A program made the position numbers and the translations under genes. This document shows positions 18,154 through 25,381 of a DNA stretch of 64,000 nucleotides, piece by piece. The DNA comes from JAJDIA01 sp031555145 (lineage in GTDB: Bacteria > Bacteroidota > Bacteroidia > Bacteroidales > Tannerellaceae). Location of the stretch: assembly GCA_031555145.1 (NCBI GenBank), contig JAVBUR010000072.1, positions 14,845 through 78,844 of the forward strand, written 5' to 3'. Position 1 is the stretch's first letter, and every line of letters begins with the position of its first letter. The notes under the pieces are model-generated. The model did no database searches. It was given only the letters and a program-made list of their open reading frames with translations, and was not told where the DNA came from.

Positions 18154-18260
18154 GATCTATATCTCTTACTTAAAAACAGCTTTATACTCCTTTTCTTTTC
18201 GCTGTCAAAGATAGAGAATTAATATCAAAATCATTCTGAATGAAGCCTATGACCGGGTAT

Positions 18261-18620
18261 TTAGAATGACTCCCTCTCCGGCAGGAAATCAGCCCGGTAG
18301 GGACTGAACACATCAATAAGCACCCCCGGTTCCATGCAGAGCACCCCATGGGACAGGCCGGATTCGACAAAGAAACCATCCCCTGTTTGTAACAAGATAC
18401 ACATATCGCCGATGGTAACTTCAAACTTCCCGGAAGCCACATACGAATCCTGTATATGTGGATGTGTATGAACTGCCCCAATAGCCCCGGTCTTTAGAAA
18501 CTCTACCTTTACCATCATCATTTGTTCGTTCCAGCCCATGATCTGGCGTCGTACCTGATCGCCAACAAGTTCCCATGTCAACTCCTCTTGATGAATGAAA
18601 CTATTCGTATGATCTTCCAT
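18261..18620 (-). CDS. Small cupin-domain protein
   Basis: This 119-residue single-domain cupin has motif 1 GAVHTHPHIQDSYVASGKFEV (His pair and Glu-equivalent positions) and motif 2 near GLSHGVLCMEPG. Such proteins bind a metal and act as small isomerases, dioxygenases or ligand sensors; function is not predictable here. TACATTTG on the minus strand at 18659-18666 is a candidate -7 box about 40 nt upstream. It appears to be a single-gene unit between the repair operon and corA. Confidence 0.8.
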   Translation of the reverse strand: MEDHTNSFIHQEELTWELVGDQVRRQIMGWNEQMMMVKVEFLKTGAIGAVHTHPHIQDSYVASGKFEVTIGDMCILLQTGDGFFVESGLSHGVLCMEPGVLIDVFSPYRADFLPERESF

Positions 18621-18810
18621 AACTTATTACACTTCTATAGTTGATTATTTTTGAGAGGCAAATGTACATATTTTCAAGATACACGGCACAATCATCTCTC
18701 CCCTTTCACAGTGTCTGCAGCAGCGAGAAACAGGCCGTCGACCGCTCGCCACCGTTCTGCACCACGACCCAGCCCGTCCGAAGGTGTGCTTGCGATTCCC
18801 CTCTTTCTTT

Positions 18811-19863
18811 TTAAAATAATGTTTGTTCCCGACGCCCTTGTTCTAATTCCAACAACTTCTTCTTGCGCCAGATGCCTCCACCGTAACCGGTGAGGGTGCC
18901 GTCGGCTCCGATTACCCGGTGACAGGGGAGGAGGATGGAGATTTTGTTCTTTCCGTTGGCGTTGGCTACGGCACGGACGGCGGAGGGCATGCCCAGCAAC
19001 TCGGACTGCCGGGCGTAGGTGGTGGTGCGGCCGTAGGGTATCTGCAACAGACCCAGCCAGACTTTCTTCTGGAAGTCTGTGCCTACGAGATCGAGCGGGA
19101 TGTCGAATTCGCGGCGTTCGCCTTTGAAGTATTCCGCGAGCTGTGTGCGCAGCAGGTCGAAATAAGGGCTGTCGCCTTGTACAAGGGGGGCTTTTAGGGT
19201 GGTTTCGAGCTGCTTTAGTTCGAGGTCGATCAGTTTGTAATCGTCGAACTCAAACATACAGATGCCTTTGTCGGTGGCACCGGCGATCATGGTACCGAGT
19301 TCTGTTTCGATGCGGGTCATGGTGACGATCTTCCGGTCTTTGCTCTTTTGGGGGGAGGAGCCGATAATCTGTTTGAAGGTGCTGTTAAAGCCGCTCAGGG
19401 AATCATAACCGGAGTCGAAGGCGACATCCGTCACGCTATCTCCCGACTGGTAACGTTGAAAGGCGTTATTGATCCGGTGCATCCGTTGATAGGCGTGGAA
19501 GGTTACCTTGTAGTTCTTCAGGAACCAGCGGCGAACCTGGTTAGGTTCCAGTCCCATCCCGCTGAGGTCGGCGTCCTTGAGTTTCATCTTCGGATGCTCT
19601 TCCATATACGTTAGCAGGCGGCTGATGGGTTCGGGGGGATTTCCGACCTTTTCCAACGGCTTACAGACCTTGCAGGGACGGTAACCGTTCTGCATCGCTT
19701 CCTGTGCCGTGGGGAAAAACTCGATATTCTCCAGCTTGGGTTTCGCCGGACAGGTAGGCCGACAAAAGATGCCGGTGGTCTTCACTCCCACCACAAATAC
19801 GCCTTCAAAAGAAGGGTCACGCTCGATAAACGCTTTGTAAAACAGGTCTCTGTCTGCTTCCAT
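18811..19863 (-). CDS. ada: Ada: adaptive-response activator and O6-methylguanine-DNA methyltransferase
   Basis: All Ada parts are present in 350 residues. The N-terminal zinc domain has four Cys (FCRPTC near 34/38, PCKVC near 64/67); one of these takes methyl groups from DNA phosphotriesters. A central AraC-type HTH follows, then an RNase H-like segment and the C-terminal transferase with PCHRV (active Cys near 314). Methylated Ada normally activates alkylation-repair genes. It is the last gene of an alkA-like/ABM/ada operon, 4 nt after the ABM gene. Confidence 0.96.
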   Translation of the reverse strand: MEADRDLFYKAFIERDPSFEGVFVVGVKTTGIFCRPTCPAKPKLENIEFFPTAQEAMQNGYRPCKVCKPLEKVGNPPEPISRLLTYMEEHPKMKLKDADLSGMGLEPNQVRRWFLKNYKVTFHAYQRMHRINNAFQRYQSGDSVTDVAFDSGYDSLSGFNSTFKQIIGSSPQKSKDRKIVTMTRIETELGTMIAGATDKGICMFEFDDYKLIDLELKQLETTLKAPLVQGDSPYFDLLRTQLAEYFKGERREFDIPLDLVGTDFQKKVWLGLLQIPYGRTTTYARQSELLGMPSAVRAVANANGKNKISILLPCHRVIGADGTLTGYGGGIWRKKKLLELEQGRREQTLF

Positions 19864-19867
19864 TTCT

Positions 19868-20242
19868 TTATGTTCGTTTTAAATGATCAGTTGAATCTAG
19901 CGGCGCTTGTGTCCTTTCCGTTTCCGTATATTCCCGGATGACTGAAGCCACGGTAATATGATATTTTTCAAACAAGGATGTATGGCCTGCCTGCTGGCTT
20001 TCCCGATGGGTAATCTGGTTACGCCATTTGGCTGCCGCTTCTTCATTTTCCCATACAGACAAACTGAGCAGTTTACCTTCTTCCTGTAAACTGGTGAATC
20101 GTTCTACACTGACAAATCCTTCCATTCCCGACAATACGGACTTCAGATTGGCCGCATGGGACAGATAGGTATCCATACCTTCTTTCTTGGGGCTCACTTC
20201 AAAGAGGACAACTACCCTGGGTGTAACTGTATGACTATTCAT
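19868..20242 (-). CDS. Antibiotic biosynthesis monooxygenase (ABM)-domain protein
   Basis: This 124-residue protein has the dimeric ferredoxin-like ABM fold: VVVLFEVSPKKEGMDTYL, LKSVLSGMEGFVSVERFTS and LLSLSVWENEEAAAKWRN. The family includes small cofactor-free monooxygenases, heme-degrading enzymes and many unknowns. It is placed between the glycosylase and ada with a 4-nt overlap and a 4-nt gap, so it is certainly cotranscribed with repair genes. A role in handling the alkylating or electrophilic agent itself is possible but is inference. Confidence 0.82.
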   Translation of the reverse strand: MNSHTVTPRVVVLFEVSPKKEGMDTYLSHAANLKSVLSGMEGFVSVERFTSLQEEGKLLSLSVWENEEAAAKWRNQITHRESQQAGHTSLFEKYHITVASVIREYTETERTQAPLDSTDHLKRT

Positions 20243-20916
20243 TGTTTGATATCTTTTTTAGAAGCATTCTTTTTCTTCTGCAGGGGAGCAAAGTCTTGCA
20301 GACCGTCCACCTTGCCGCCTGCGACAGCCCATAGATAGAGGCTGGCGACTGAGGCATAGGGGGCATAGCGTTTCCGGTATTTCGCGAAGCGTTCTTTGTC
20401 GATTTCGCGGTGCCGATAGACCATCCGTAATCCCCGCAGTATAGCCAGATCACCATAGCTGAGGATATTGGGGCGTTGCATGGAGAAGAGCATCAACATC
20501 TCTGCCGTCCACACCCCGATGCCGTCCAAGCCGGACAGCCGGGCGCATACTTCCTCGTCAGACAGCGCATGCAGCGAAGTCAGATCGAACTCACCGGTGA
20601 TGATCTTTCGGGCGGCCGATTTGATATACGCTGCTTTCTTGAATGTGATACCGAATTGTTGCAACCGCTCCACGGTCAGGGCGTCGATCGCAGCGGGAGT
20701 GACATCGCTCAACTCGTTTTGTATACGTTCCCAGATGGTTTGATGTGCTTTGGTGGATATCTGCTGCCCGATAATGGCATTCACCAAGGCTGCAAAAAGG
20801 TCAGGAATCACCGCCCGTTCGATTAAGCCAACCTGGTCGATGACCGCTGCCATCCGCTTATCTACCTTTTTCAGGTATTCAATTTCTTTCTCTCCGTATT
20901 GAAAACAAACTGCCAT
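20239..20916 (-). CDS. AlkA-like DNA-3-methyladenine glycosylase (HhH-GPD family)
   Basis: The protein has the helix-hairpin-helix LSGLDGIGVWTAEM (about 128-140) and the catalytic Asp in SYGDLAI (about 156), as in AlkA/Mag1 glycosylases; IIGQQISTKA near 48 is also typical. At 225 residues it lacks the N-terminal TBP-like domain of E. coli AlkA (282) and resembles the shorter Mag1 type. It removes alkylated purines. It is first in the operon with the ABM gene and ada. TATCTTTG on the minus strand at 20957-20964 is a good -7 box. Confidence 0.92.
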   Translation of the reverse strand: MAVCFQYGEKEIEYLKKVDKRMAAVIDQVGLIERAVIPDLFAALVNAIIGQQISTKAHQTIWERIQNELSDVTPAAIDALTVERLQQFGITFKKAAYIKSAARKIITGEFDLTSLHALSDEEVCARLSGLDGIGVWTAEMLMLFSMQRPNILSYGDLAILRGLRMVYRHREIDKERFAKYRKRYAPYASVASLYLWAVAGGKVDGLQDFAPLQKKKNASKKDIKQ

Positions 20917-20956
20917 ACACTCGTTTCATTAGCCGTTCAACTCCTTATTCTTTTCG

Positions 20957-20964
20957 CAAAGATA
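20957..20964 (-). promoter_or_regulatory. -7 box of the alkylation-repair operon
   Basis: TATCTTTG on the minus strand, about 40 nt before the glycosylase ATG. GTTG at 20985-20988 (spacing 20) is a near match to the -33 TTTG. Control by methylated Ada at this site is expected from the family but no operator is recognised. Confidence 0.45.
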
Positions 20965-21067
20965 ACAGACCTTCCTGCCTCTTGCAACCGAAAAATTGAC
21001 ATCCTCCTTTTTTATCTCACTTTATTCCTAATTGTCCTGCTATACTATTCTTCGGAAAGCAAACATA

Positions 21068-21409
21068 TCAATCAAAACCAAGCTCTGCCATCGGATCCCA
21101 AAATACGGTTGTCCAGTTTTTGATGCGGTGATTCTCGACCGTTACTCCTTCTGAGGCCAACAGTTCCTGCATCATTGTCGGCGTCTCGAACGCCTCTCTG
21201 CCGGATAATACACCCTGGCTATTTACCACCCGGTGGGCCGGCACACCCTTCTCGCTACAGCCGGCCAATGTCCGACCCACCATGCGCGACAGGGTAGGAT
21301 AGCCGATCGCATGTGCAATCGCCCCGTAGCTTGTCGCTCTTCCGTGTGGTATCAGGCAGACCATCTCAAACACAAGCTGTTTAAACTCCGCTGCTTCCAA
21401 TGCACCCAT
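21068..21409 (-). CDS. Alkyltransferase-like (ATL) protein, catalytic Cys replaced by Ala
   Basis: The sequence matches the DNA-binding half of O6-alkylguanine transferases (IPHGRATSYGAIAHAIGYP, MVGRTL). The active site reads PAHRV instead of PCHRV, so it cannot accept an alkyl group; that is the hallmark of ATL proteins. ATLs flag bulky O6-alkylguanine for nucleotide excision repair. The frame opens at an ATG at 21448, but a minus-strand -7 box TACTTTTG lies at 21448-21455 on top of that codon, so the ATG at 21409 (MGALEAAEFKQ) is the likely start. It adds a third alkylation-repair strategy beside Ada and the glycosylase. Confidence 0.88.
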   Translation of the reverse strand: MGALEAAEFKQLVFEMVCLIPHGRATSYGAIAHAIGYPTLSRMVGRTLAGCSEKGVPAHRVVNSQGVLSGREAFETPTMMQELLASEGVTVENHRIKNWTTVFWDPMAELGFD

Positions 21410-21447
21410 TTCTTTATTATTGCCTTTGATGAATATTGATAGATGCA

Positions 21448-21455
21448 CAAAAGTA
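21448..21455 (-). promoter_or_regulatory. -7 box of the ATL gene
   Basis: TACTTTTG on the minus strand matches TAnnTTTG and decides the ATL start at 21409. Confidence 0.5.
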
Positions 21456-21488
21456 TAATTTTTCCGCCCATACCTGAAATAAATAGCT

Positions 21489-21496
21489 TACTTTTG
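21489..21496 (+). promoter_or_regulatory. -7 box of the acyltransferase gene
   Basis: TACTTTTG on the plus strand, about 50 nt before the acyltransferase ATG. The same octamer occurs on the other strand 33 bp away, so the two divergent promoters are nearly back to back. Confidence 0.5.
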
Positions 21497-21545
21497 TCAC
21501 TTCCTTTTGAAAGCACTGAATAGTAAAACAATAGAATAGAATCCT

Positions 21546-22688
21546 ATGTCGAAAACTCCTGTCTCCATGGCTGCATTTGCAGATACCAAACCACATTACG
21601 ACCTGCTTGATGGACTGCGTGGAGTAGCTGCCATAACAGTTGTATGCTTCCACCTCTTCGAGGCCTATGCCACCAGCCATTTAGACCAACGCATCAACCA
21701 CGGCTACCTGGCCGTCGACTTCTTCTTTATCCTGTCGGGGTTTGTGATCGGCTATGCCTATGATGACCGTTGGGGGAAGATGAAGCCGATGGACTTTATC
21801 AAACGTCGGATTATACGCCTCCATCCGATGGTGGTGATGGGGGCTGTCATAGGGGCCGTTGTGTTCTATACGCAAGGCTGTGAAGTATGGGATGTGTCGC
21901 AGGTGAGTATCTGGGCGTTGCTGGTGGCCACTCTGCTCAGTGCGCTGTTGATTCCGGCGACTCCCGGTACCGAAGTCCGGGGTGTAGGGGAGGCCTTTCC
22001 ATTGAATGGGCCGAGTTGGTCGCTGTTCTTTGAGTATATCGGTAATCTCCTTTATGTCCTGTTTATTCGCAAATTCTCGACCAAGGTGTTGGCGGTGTGG
22101 GTGCTGGCGGCGGGATGCGGACTGGCGACATTTGCCATATTCGGCCCGTTAGGGGATATCTGTGTCGGGTTCTCACTGACGGGGACGGAGTTTACGGGAG
22201 GTTCCCTCCGGTTGTTGTTCTCCTTTTCTGCCGGATTGCTTCTGTACCGTGTTTTCAAGCCGGCTAAGGTAAAGGGGGCTTTCTGGATATGCACACTGGC
22301 CGTCGTTGCCCTGCTGGCTGTACCGCGTATTGGGGGAGCCGAGCATTTGTGGATGAACGGGGTGTATGATACGTTGTGCTGTGTCGTCTTCTTCCCGCTT
22401 CTGGTTTATCTGGGAGCCTCAGGCAAAAGCACGGATAAGTATACGACCCGTATTTGCAAATTCTTAGGCGATATTTCGTATCCGTTGTATATGGTGCATT
22501 ATCCTTTTATTTATCTCTATTATGCTTGGGTAAAGAATGAAGACCTTACCTTCCAGCAATCATTGCCCGGTGCAGCAGGTGTTGTTATAGGAAGCATCGT
22601 CTTAGCTTATATCTGCTTGAAGTTCTATGATATGCCGGTACGTAAATACCTGACGGGCCGCTTCTTGAAACCTCAAAACAAGGCATAA
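21546..22688 (+). CDS. Membrane acyltransferase, acyltransferase-3 family
   Basis: This 380-residue polytopic protein has the family start YDLLDGLRGVAAITVVCFHLF, with the conserved His in the first helix, and then DFFFILSGFVIGYAYDDRWG and about ten hydrophobic helices ending with a basic tail. Acyltransferase-3 proteins move acetyl or other acyl groups onto surface sugars (O-antigen, peptidoglycan, capsule). It stands alone, divergent from the ATL gene, so the acceptor is unknown. Confidence 0.9.
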   Translation: MSKTPVSMAAFADTKPHYDLLDGLRGVAAITVVCFHLFEAYATSHLDQRINHGYLAVDFFFILSGFVIGYAYDDRWGKMKPMDFIKRRIIRLHPMVVMGAVIGAVVFYTQGCEVWDVSQVSIWALLVATLLSALLIPATPGTEVRGVGEAFPLNGPSWSLFFEYIGNLLYVLFIRKFSTKVLAVWVLAAGCGLATFAIFGPLGDICVGFSLTGTEFTGGSLRLLFSFSAGLLLYRVFKPAKVKGAFWICTLAVVALLAVPRIGGAEHLWMNGVYDTLCCVVFFPLLVYLGASGKSTDKYTTRICKFLGDISYPLYMVHYPFIYLYYAWVKNEDLTFQQSLPGAAGVVIGSIVLAYICLKFYDMPVRKYLTGRFLKPQNKA

Positions 22689-22730
22689 CATAAGAAACAT
22701 CCATACAACTTAGTAATGCGCTTTTTGTTA

Positions 22731-22738
22731 TATCTTTG
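22731..22738 (+). promoter_or_regulatory. -7 box of the Fur-family gene
   Basis: TATCTTTG on the plus strand, about 38 nt before the ATG. The DNA that follows (GCTATCAGAAA, 22741-22751) recurs just after the -7 box of the P-type ATPase at 23235-23245. Confidence 0.45.
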
Positions 22739-22776
22739 TTGCTATCAGAAATATCTTAACAGATGAAGGAGGTAGA

Positions 22777-23196
22777 ATGACGAAAACGCTCGAAGACAAA
22801 TTACTGCACCGGAATATCAAACCGACAGCCATACGACTGTTGATATTCAAAGCGATGATCGACTATCCGCAGGCTTTCAGTCTTTCAGACCTGGAAGCGC
22901 AATTGGAGACAATCGACAAATCGACTCTTTTCCGAACAATTACCCTATTTCACAAACACCTGCTCATCCATAGCATTGACGACGGCTCCGGCTCCGTCAA
23001 GTATTCGGTTTGTAGCGACGACTGTACATGTTCCATTGGCCAATTGCATGTTCATTTCAATTGTGTACATTGTCATAAAACGTATTGTCTGGAAAGCGTT
23101 TCGATTCCTTCTGTTCAACTGCCGGAAAAATTTCTACTGGAAAGCGTCAATTTCGTCATGAAAGGGTGGTGCGACCAATGTTCCCGGTTCTCCTGA
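22777..23196 (+). CDS. Fur-family metal-responsive transcriptional regulator
   Basis: A winged-helix N-terminus (KPTAIRLLIFKAMIDYPQAFSL, STLFRTITLFHKHLL) is followed by a dimer domain with HVHFNCVHCHKTYC and a terminal CDQC. Together these give the structural zinc site of Fur/Zur proteins. Length 139 is typical. AGGAGG lies just before the ATG, a rare strong ribosome-binding site in this phylum. It lies 66 nt before the start of a metal-exporting ATPase whose promoter region holds a 7-1-7 palindrome, so it probably controls that gene. Zn, Fe or peroxide sensing cannot be told apart by sequence. Confidence 0.9.
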   Translation: MTKTLEDKLLHRNIKPTAIRLLIFKAMIDYPQAFSLSDLEAQLETIDKSTLFRTITLFHKHLLIHSIDDGSGSVKYSVCSDDCTCSIGQLHVHFNCVHCHKTYCLESVSIPSVQLPEKFLLESVNFVMKGWCDQCSRFS

Positions 23197-23200
23197 TCTT

Positions 23201-23215
23201 TGCAACCAGGTTGCA
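23201..23215. promoter_or_regulatory. Candidate Fur-family operator upstream of the P-type ATPase
   Basis: TGCAACCAGGTTGCA is a perfect 7-1-7 inverted repeat, the geometry bound by Fur/Zur/PerR proteins. It begins 4 bp after the stop of the Fur-family gene and ends 12 bp before the -7 box TACCTTTG (23228-23235). It therefore covers the -33 region of the ATPase promoter. No copy was seen upstream of the regulator's own promoter. Confidence 0.55.
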
Positions 23216-23227
23216 GAAACATCCCCT

Positions 23228-23235
23228 TACCTTTG
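23228..23235 (+). promoter_or_regulatory. -7 box of the heavy-metal ATPase gene
   Basis: TACCTTTG on the plus strand, 27 nt before the chosen ATG at 23263. A TTTG at 23199-23202 is the nearest -33 candidate but the spacing of 25 is long. Together with the palindrome between them it argues for a regulated promoter. Confidence 0.45.
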
Positions 23236-23262
23236 CTATCAGAAAATAATACACGATTGATT

Positions 23263-25242
23263 ATGGTACAAGGACATTCAAATACTCCAAGCACACCGCA
23301 GGACTGTGGTTGTGGTTGTAGTTGCAGCCAGTCGCAATCACTGCAGACTACCCCTCAGGCCGTATGGAAAACATACCTTCCGGCTGTCTCCAGCTTTATC
23401 CTCCTGGTTGGCGGACTGCTACTCGATCACCTGCTGAAACCGGATTTCTTCACTGGGAATATACGTCTGGCCTGGTATGTACTCGCTTACTTACCCGTAG
23501 CCCTTCCTGTTCTTAAAGAGGCTTGGGAAGCGATTACGCGGAAAGACGTTTTCACCGAATTTACCCTAATGTGTATCGCCACCATCGGAGCGTTTGCCAT
23601 TGGCGAATATCCGGAAGCGGTAGCCGTCATGCTGTTTTATGCCGTCGGTGAACTCTTTCAGGAAAACGCCCTGAACCGTGCAAAAAAAAGCATCGGTGCA
23701 TTGCTCGACATCCGTCCCGAAACAGCAACAGTGGTACGAAATAACACATCCGAGACCATATCACCCGAATTGGTCGAAGTCGGCGAAACAGTCGAAATCA
23801 AGCCTGGCGAACGAGTGCCGCTCGACGGAACCTTACAAACCGGATCAGCGTCATTCAACACCTCCGCCCTAACCGGCGAAAGTGTTCCACGTATCATTCG
23901 CCAGGGTGAAGAGGTGCTGGCTGGCATGATAGCCATCGATAGCGTGGCACGGATAACCGTCGCCAAGCCCTTCTCACAAAGCGCACTCGCACGCATTCTC
24001 GAACTCGTTCAGCACGCTACTGAACGAAAAGCCCCGACAGAACAATTTATACGGAAATTCGCCCATGTCTATACTCCCATAGTTGTCGCATTGGCAGCCC
24101 TGATTGTCGTGTTACCTTGGATTTATTCGCTCCTGTCAAGCGATTTTTCCTATGATTTCCACGGTTGGGTTTACCGTGCGCTCGTGTTTTTGGTTATTTC
24201 CTGTCCCTGTGCATTGGTGGTCAGTATCCCGCTGGGATATTTCGGCGGAATTGGAGCAGCCTCACACAATGGTATCCTGTTCAAAGGCAGCAATTACCTC
24301 GATGCCATTACCAAAGTCAACACCGTAGTGATGGACAAAACAGGGACATTGACACAAGGCGTCTTTGACGTACAGCAAATCATTCCCGCCAACGGCATTT
24401 CCGAACGTGAACTGCTGGAAACCCTCGTATCAGTGGAATCACAAAGTACACACCCCATCGCCAAAGCCATTGTGGCTTATGGTGAAAAGCAACACCTGAT
24501 CCCTGCGAAACCTGAAAACGTAAAAGAGATTGCAGGGCATGGTCTGGAAGCCACCGTCCACGGAAAAACCATCTTGGCGGGCAACGCCAAACTATTGAAT
24601 AAATACGGCATCAAATTCCCGTCTGAAACATTGTCGATTCCTGAAACCATAGTGCTGTGTGCCGTCGATAACGTGTATGCAGGCTATGTGCTGGTAGCCG
24701 ACGCCCCCAAAGAAGACGCCTCTGCTGCCATCGAATCCCTACGTAGCATAGGTATAAATCATATCGTCATGCTTTCCGGCGACAAACAACCGATCGTCAC
24801 AAAACTGGCGGCTGAACTACACCTTACCGAAGCCTATGCCGATCTGCTACCCGAAGGGAAAGTACACCACATCGAACAGCTGAAAGCCGACCCATCCAAC
24901 AACATCGCCTTTGTTGGCGACGGTATCAACGATGCCCCCGTATTGGCCATCAGCGACATCGGTATCGCCATGGGCGGTCTGGGCAGCGATGTCGCCATCG
25001 AAACTGCCGACGTCATCATCCAGACCGACCAACCCTCTAAAATCGCCACCGCCATCCGGATCGGCAAAGCCACCCGCCGTGTCGTACTCCAAAACATCAC
25101 CCTTGCATTCGGCGTAAAACTCGCTGTTCTCCTCTTAGGAGCCGGCGGTGTCGCCACCCTCTGGGAAGCTGTCTTTGCCGACGTAGGTGTCTCGCTACTG
25201 GCGATACTTAATGCTGTCAGGATATTGAGAATGAAATTCTGA
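23263..25242 (+). CDS. Heavy-metal P1B-type ATPase (Zn/Cd/Pb exporter type)
   Basis: The predicted 659-residue protein has a Cys-rich N-terminus (DCGCGCSCSQ) in place of a full HMA domain, eight hydrophobic helices, the CPC motif near 314-316 (SCPCALV), the phosphorylation site DKTGTLT near 358, the ATP-site HP (STHPIA) and GDGINDAP near 551. These features fit ZntA-like divalent metal exporters. The frame extends upstream to 23200, but that start lies before the predicted promoter, so the ATG at 23263 (MVQGHSNTP) is chosen. It follows the Fur-family gene, its likely regulator. Confidence 0.94.
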   Translation: MVQGHSNTPSTPQDCGCGCSCSQSQSLQTTPQAVWKTYLPAVSSFILLVGGLLLDHLLKPDFFTGNIRLAWYVLAYLPVALPVLKEAWEAITRKDVFTEFTLMCIATIGAFAIGEYPEAVAVMLFYAVGELFQENALNRAKKSIGALLDIRPETATVVRNNTSETISPELVEVGETVEIKPGERVPLDGTLQTGSASFNTSALTGESVPRIIRQGEEVLAGMIAIDSVARITVAKPFSQSALARILELVQHATERKAPTEQFIRKFAHVYTPIVVALAALIVVLPWIYSLLSSDFSYDFHGWVYRALVFLVISCPCALVVSIPLGYFGGIGAASHNGILFKGSNYLDAITKVNTVVMDKTGTLTQGVFDVQQIIPANGISERELLETLVSVESQSTHPIAKAIVAYGEKQHLIPAKPENVKEIAGHGLEATVHGKTILAGNAKLLNKYGIKFPSETLSIPETIVLCAVDNVYAGYVLVADAPKEDASAAIESLRSIGINHIVMLSGDKQPIVTKLAAELHLTEAYADLLPEGKVHHIEQLKADPSNNIAFVGDGINDAPVLAISDIGIAMGGLGSDVAIETADVIIQTDQPSKIATAIRIGKATRRVVLQNITLAFGVKLAVLLLGAGGVATLWEAVFADVGVSLLAILNAVRILRMKF

Positions 25243-25247
25243 ATACA

Positions 25248-25272
25248 TTTCTCCAACCATTAGTTGGAGAAA
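25248..25272. terminator. Hairpin after the P-type ATPase gene
   Basis: TTTCTCCAAC and GTTGGAGAAA form a perfect 10-bp stem with a 5-nt loop, 6 nt after the ATPase stop. There is no T tract on the plus strand, so it may be an mRNA-end structure rather than a strong intrinsic terminator. Confidence 0.45.
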
Positions 25273-25381
25273 ACCAACGAAACAGCTATTTCGTCTACTT
25301 TCCGGCGGGTTTCGTCCACAAACTTCCACGCGTCTTCCCCTACAATTTACCTTCGCTGTCAAATCATAATAAACAGTGAAG

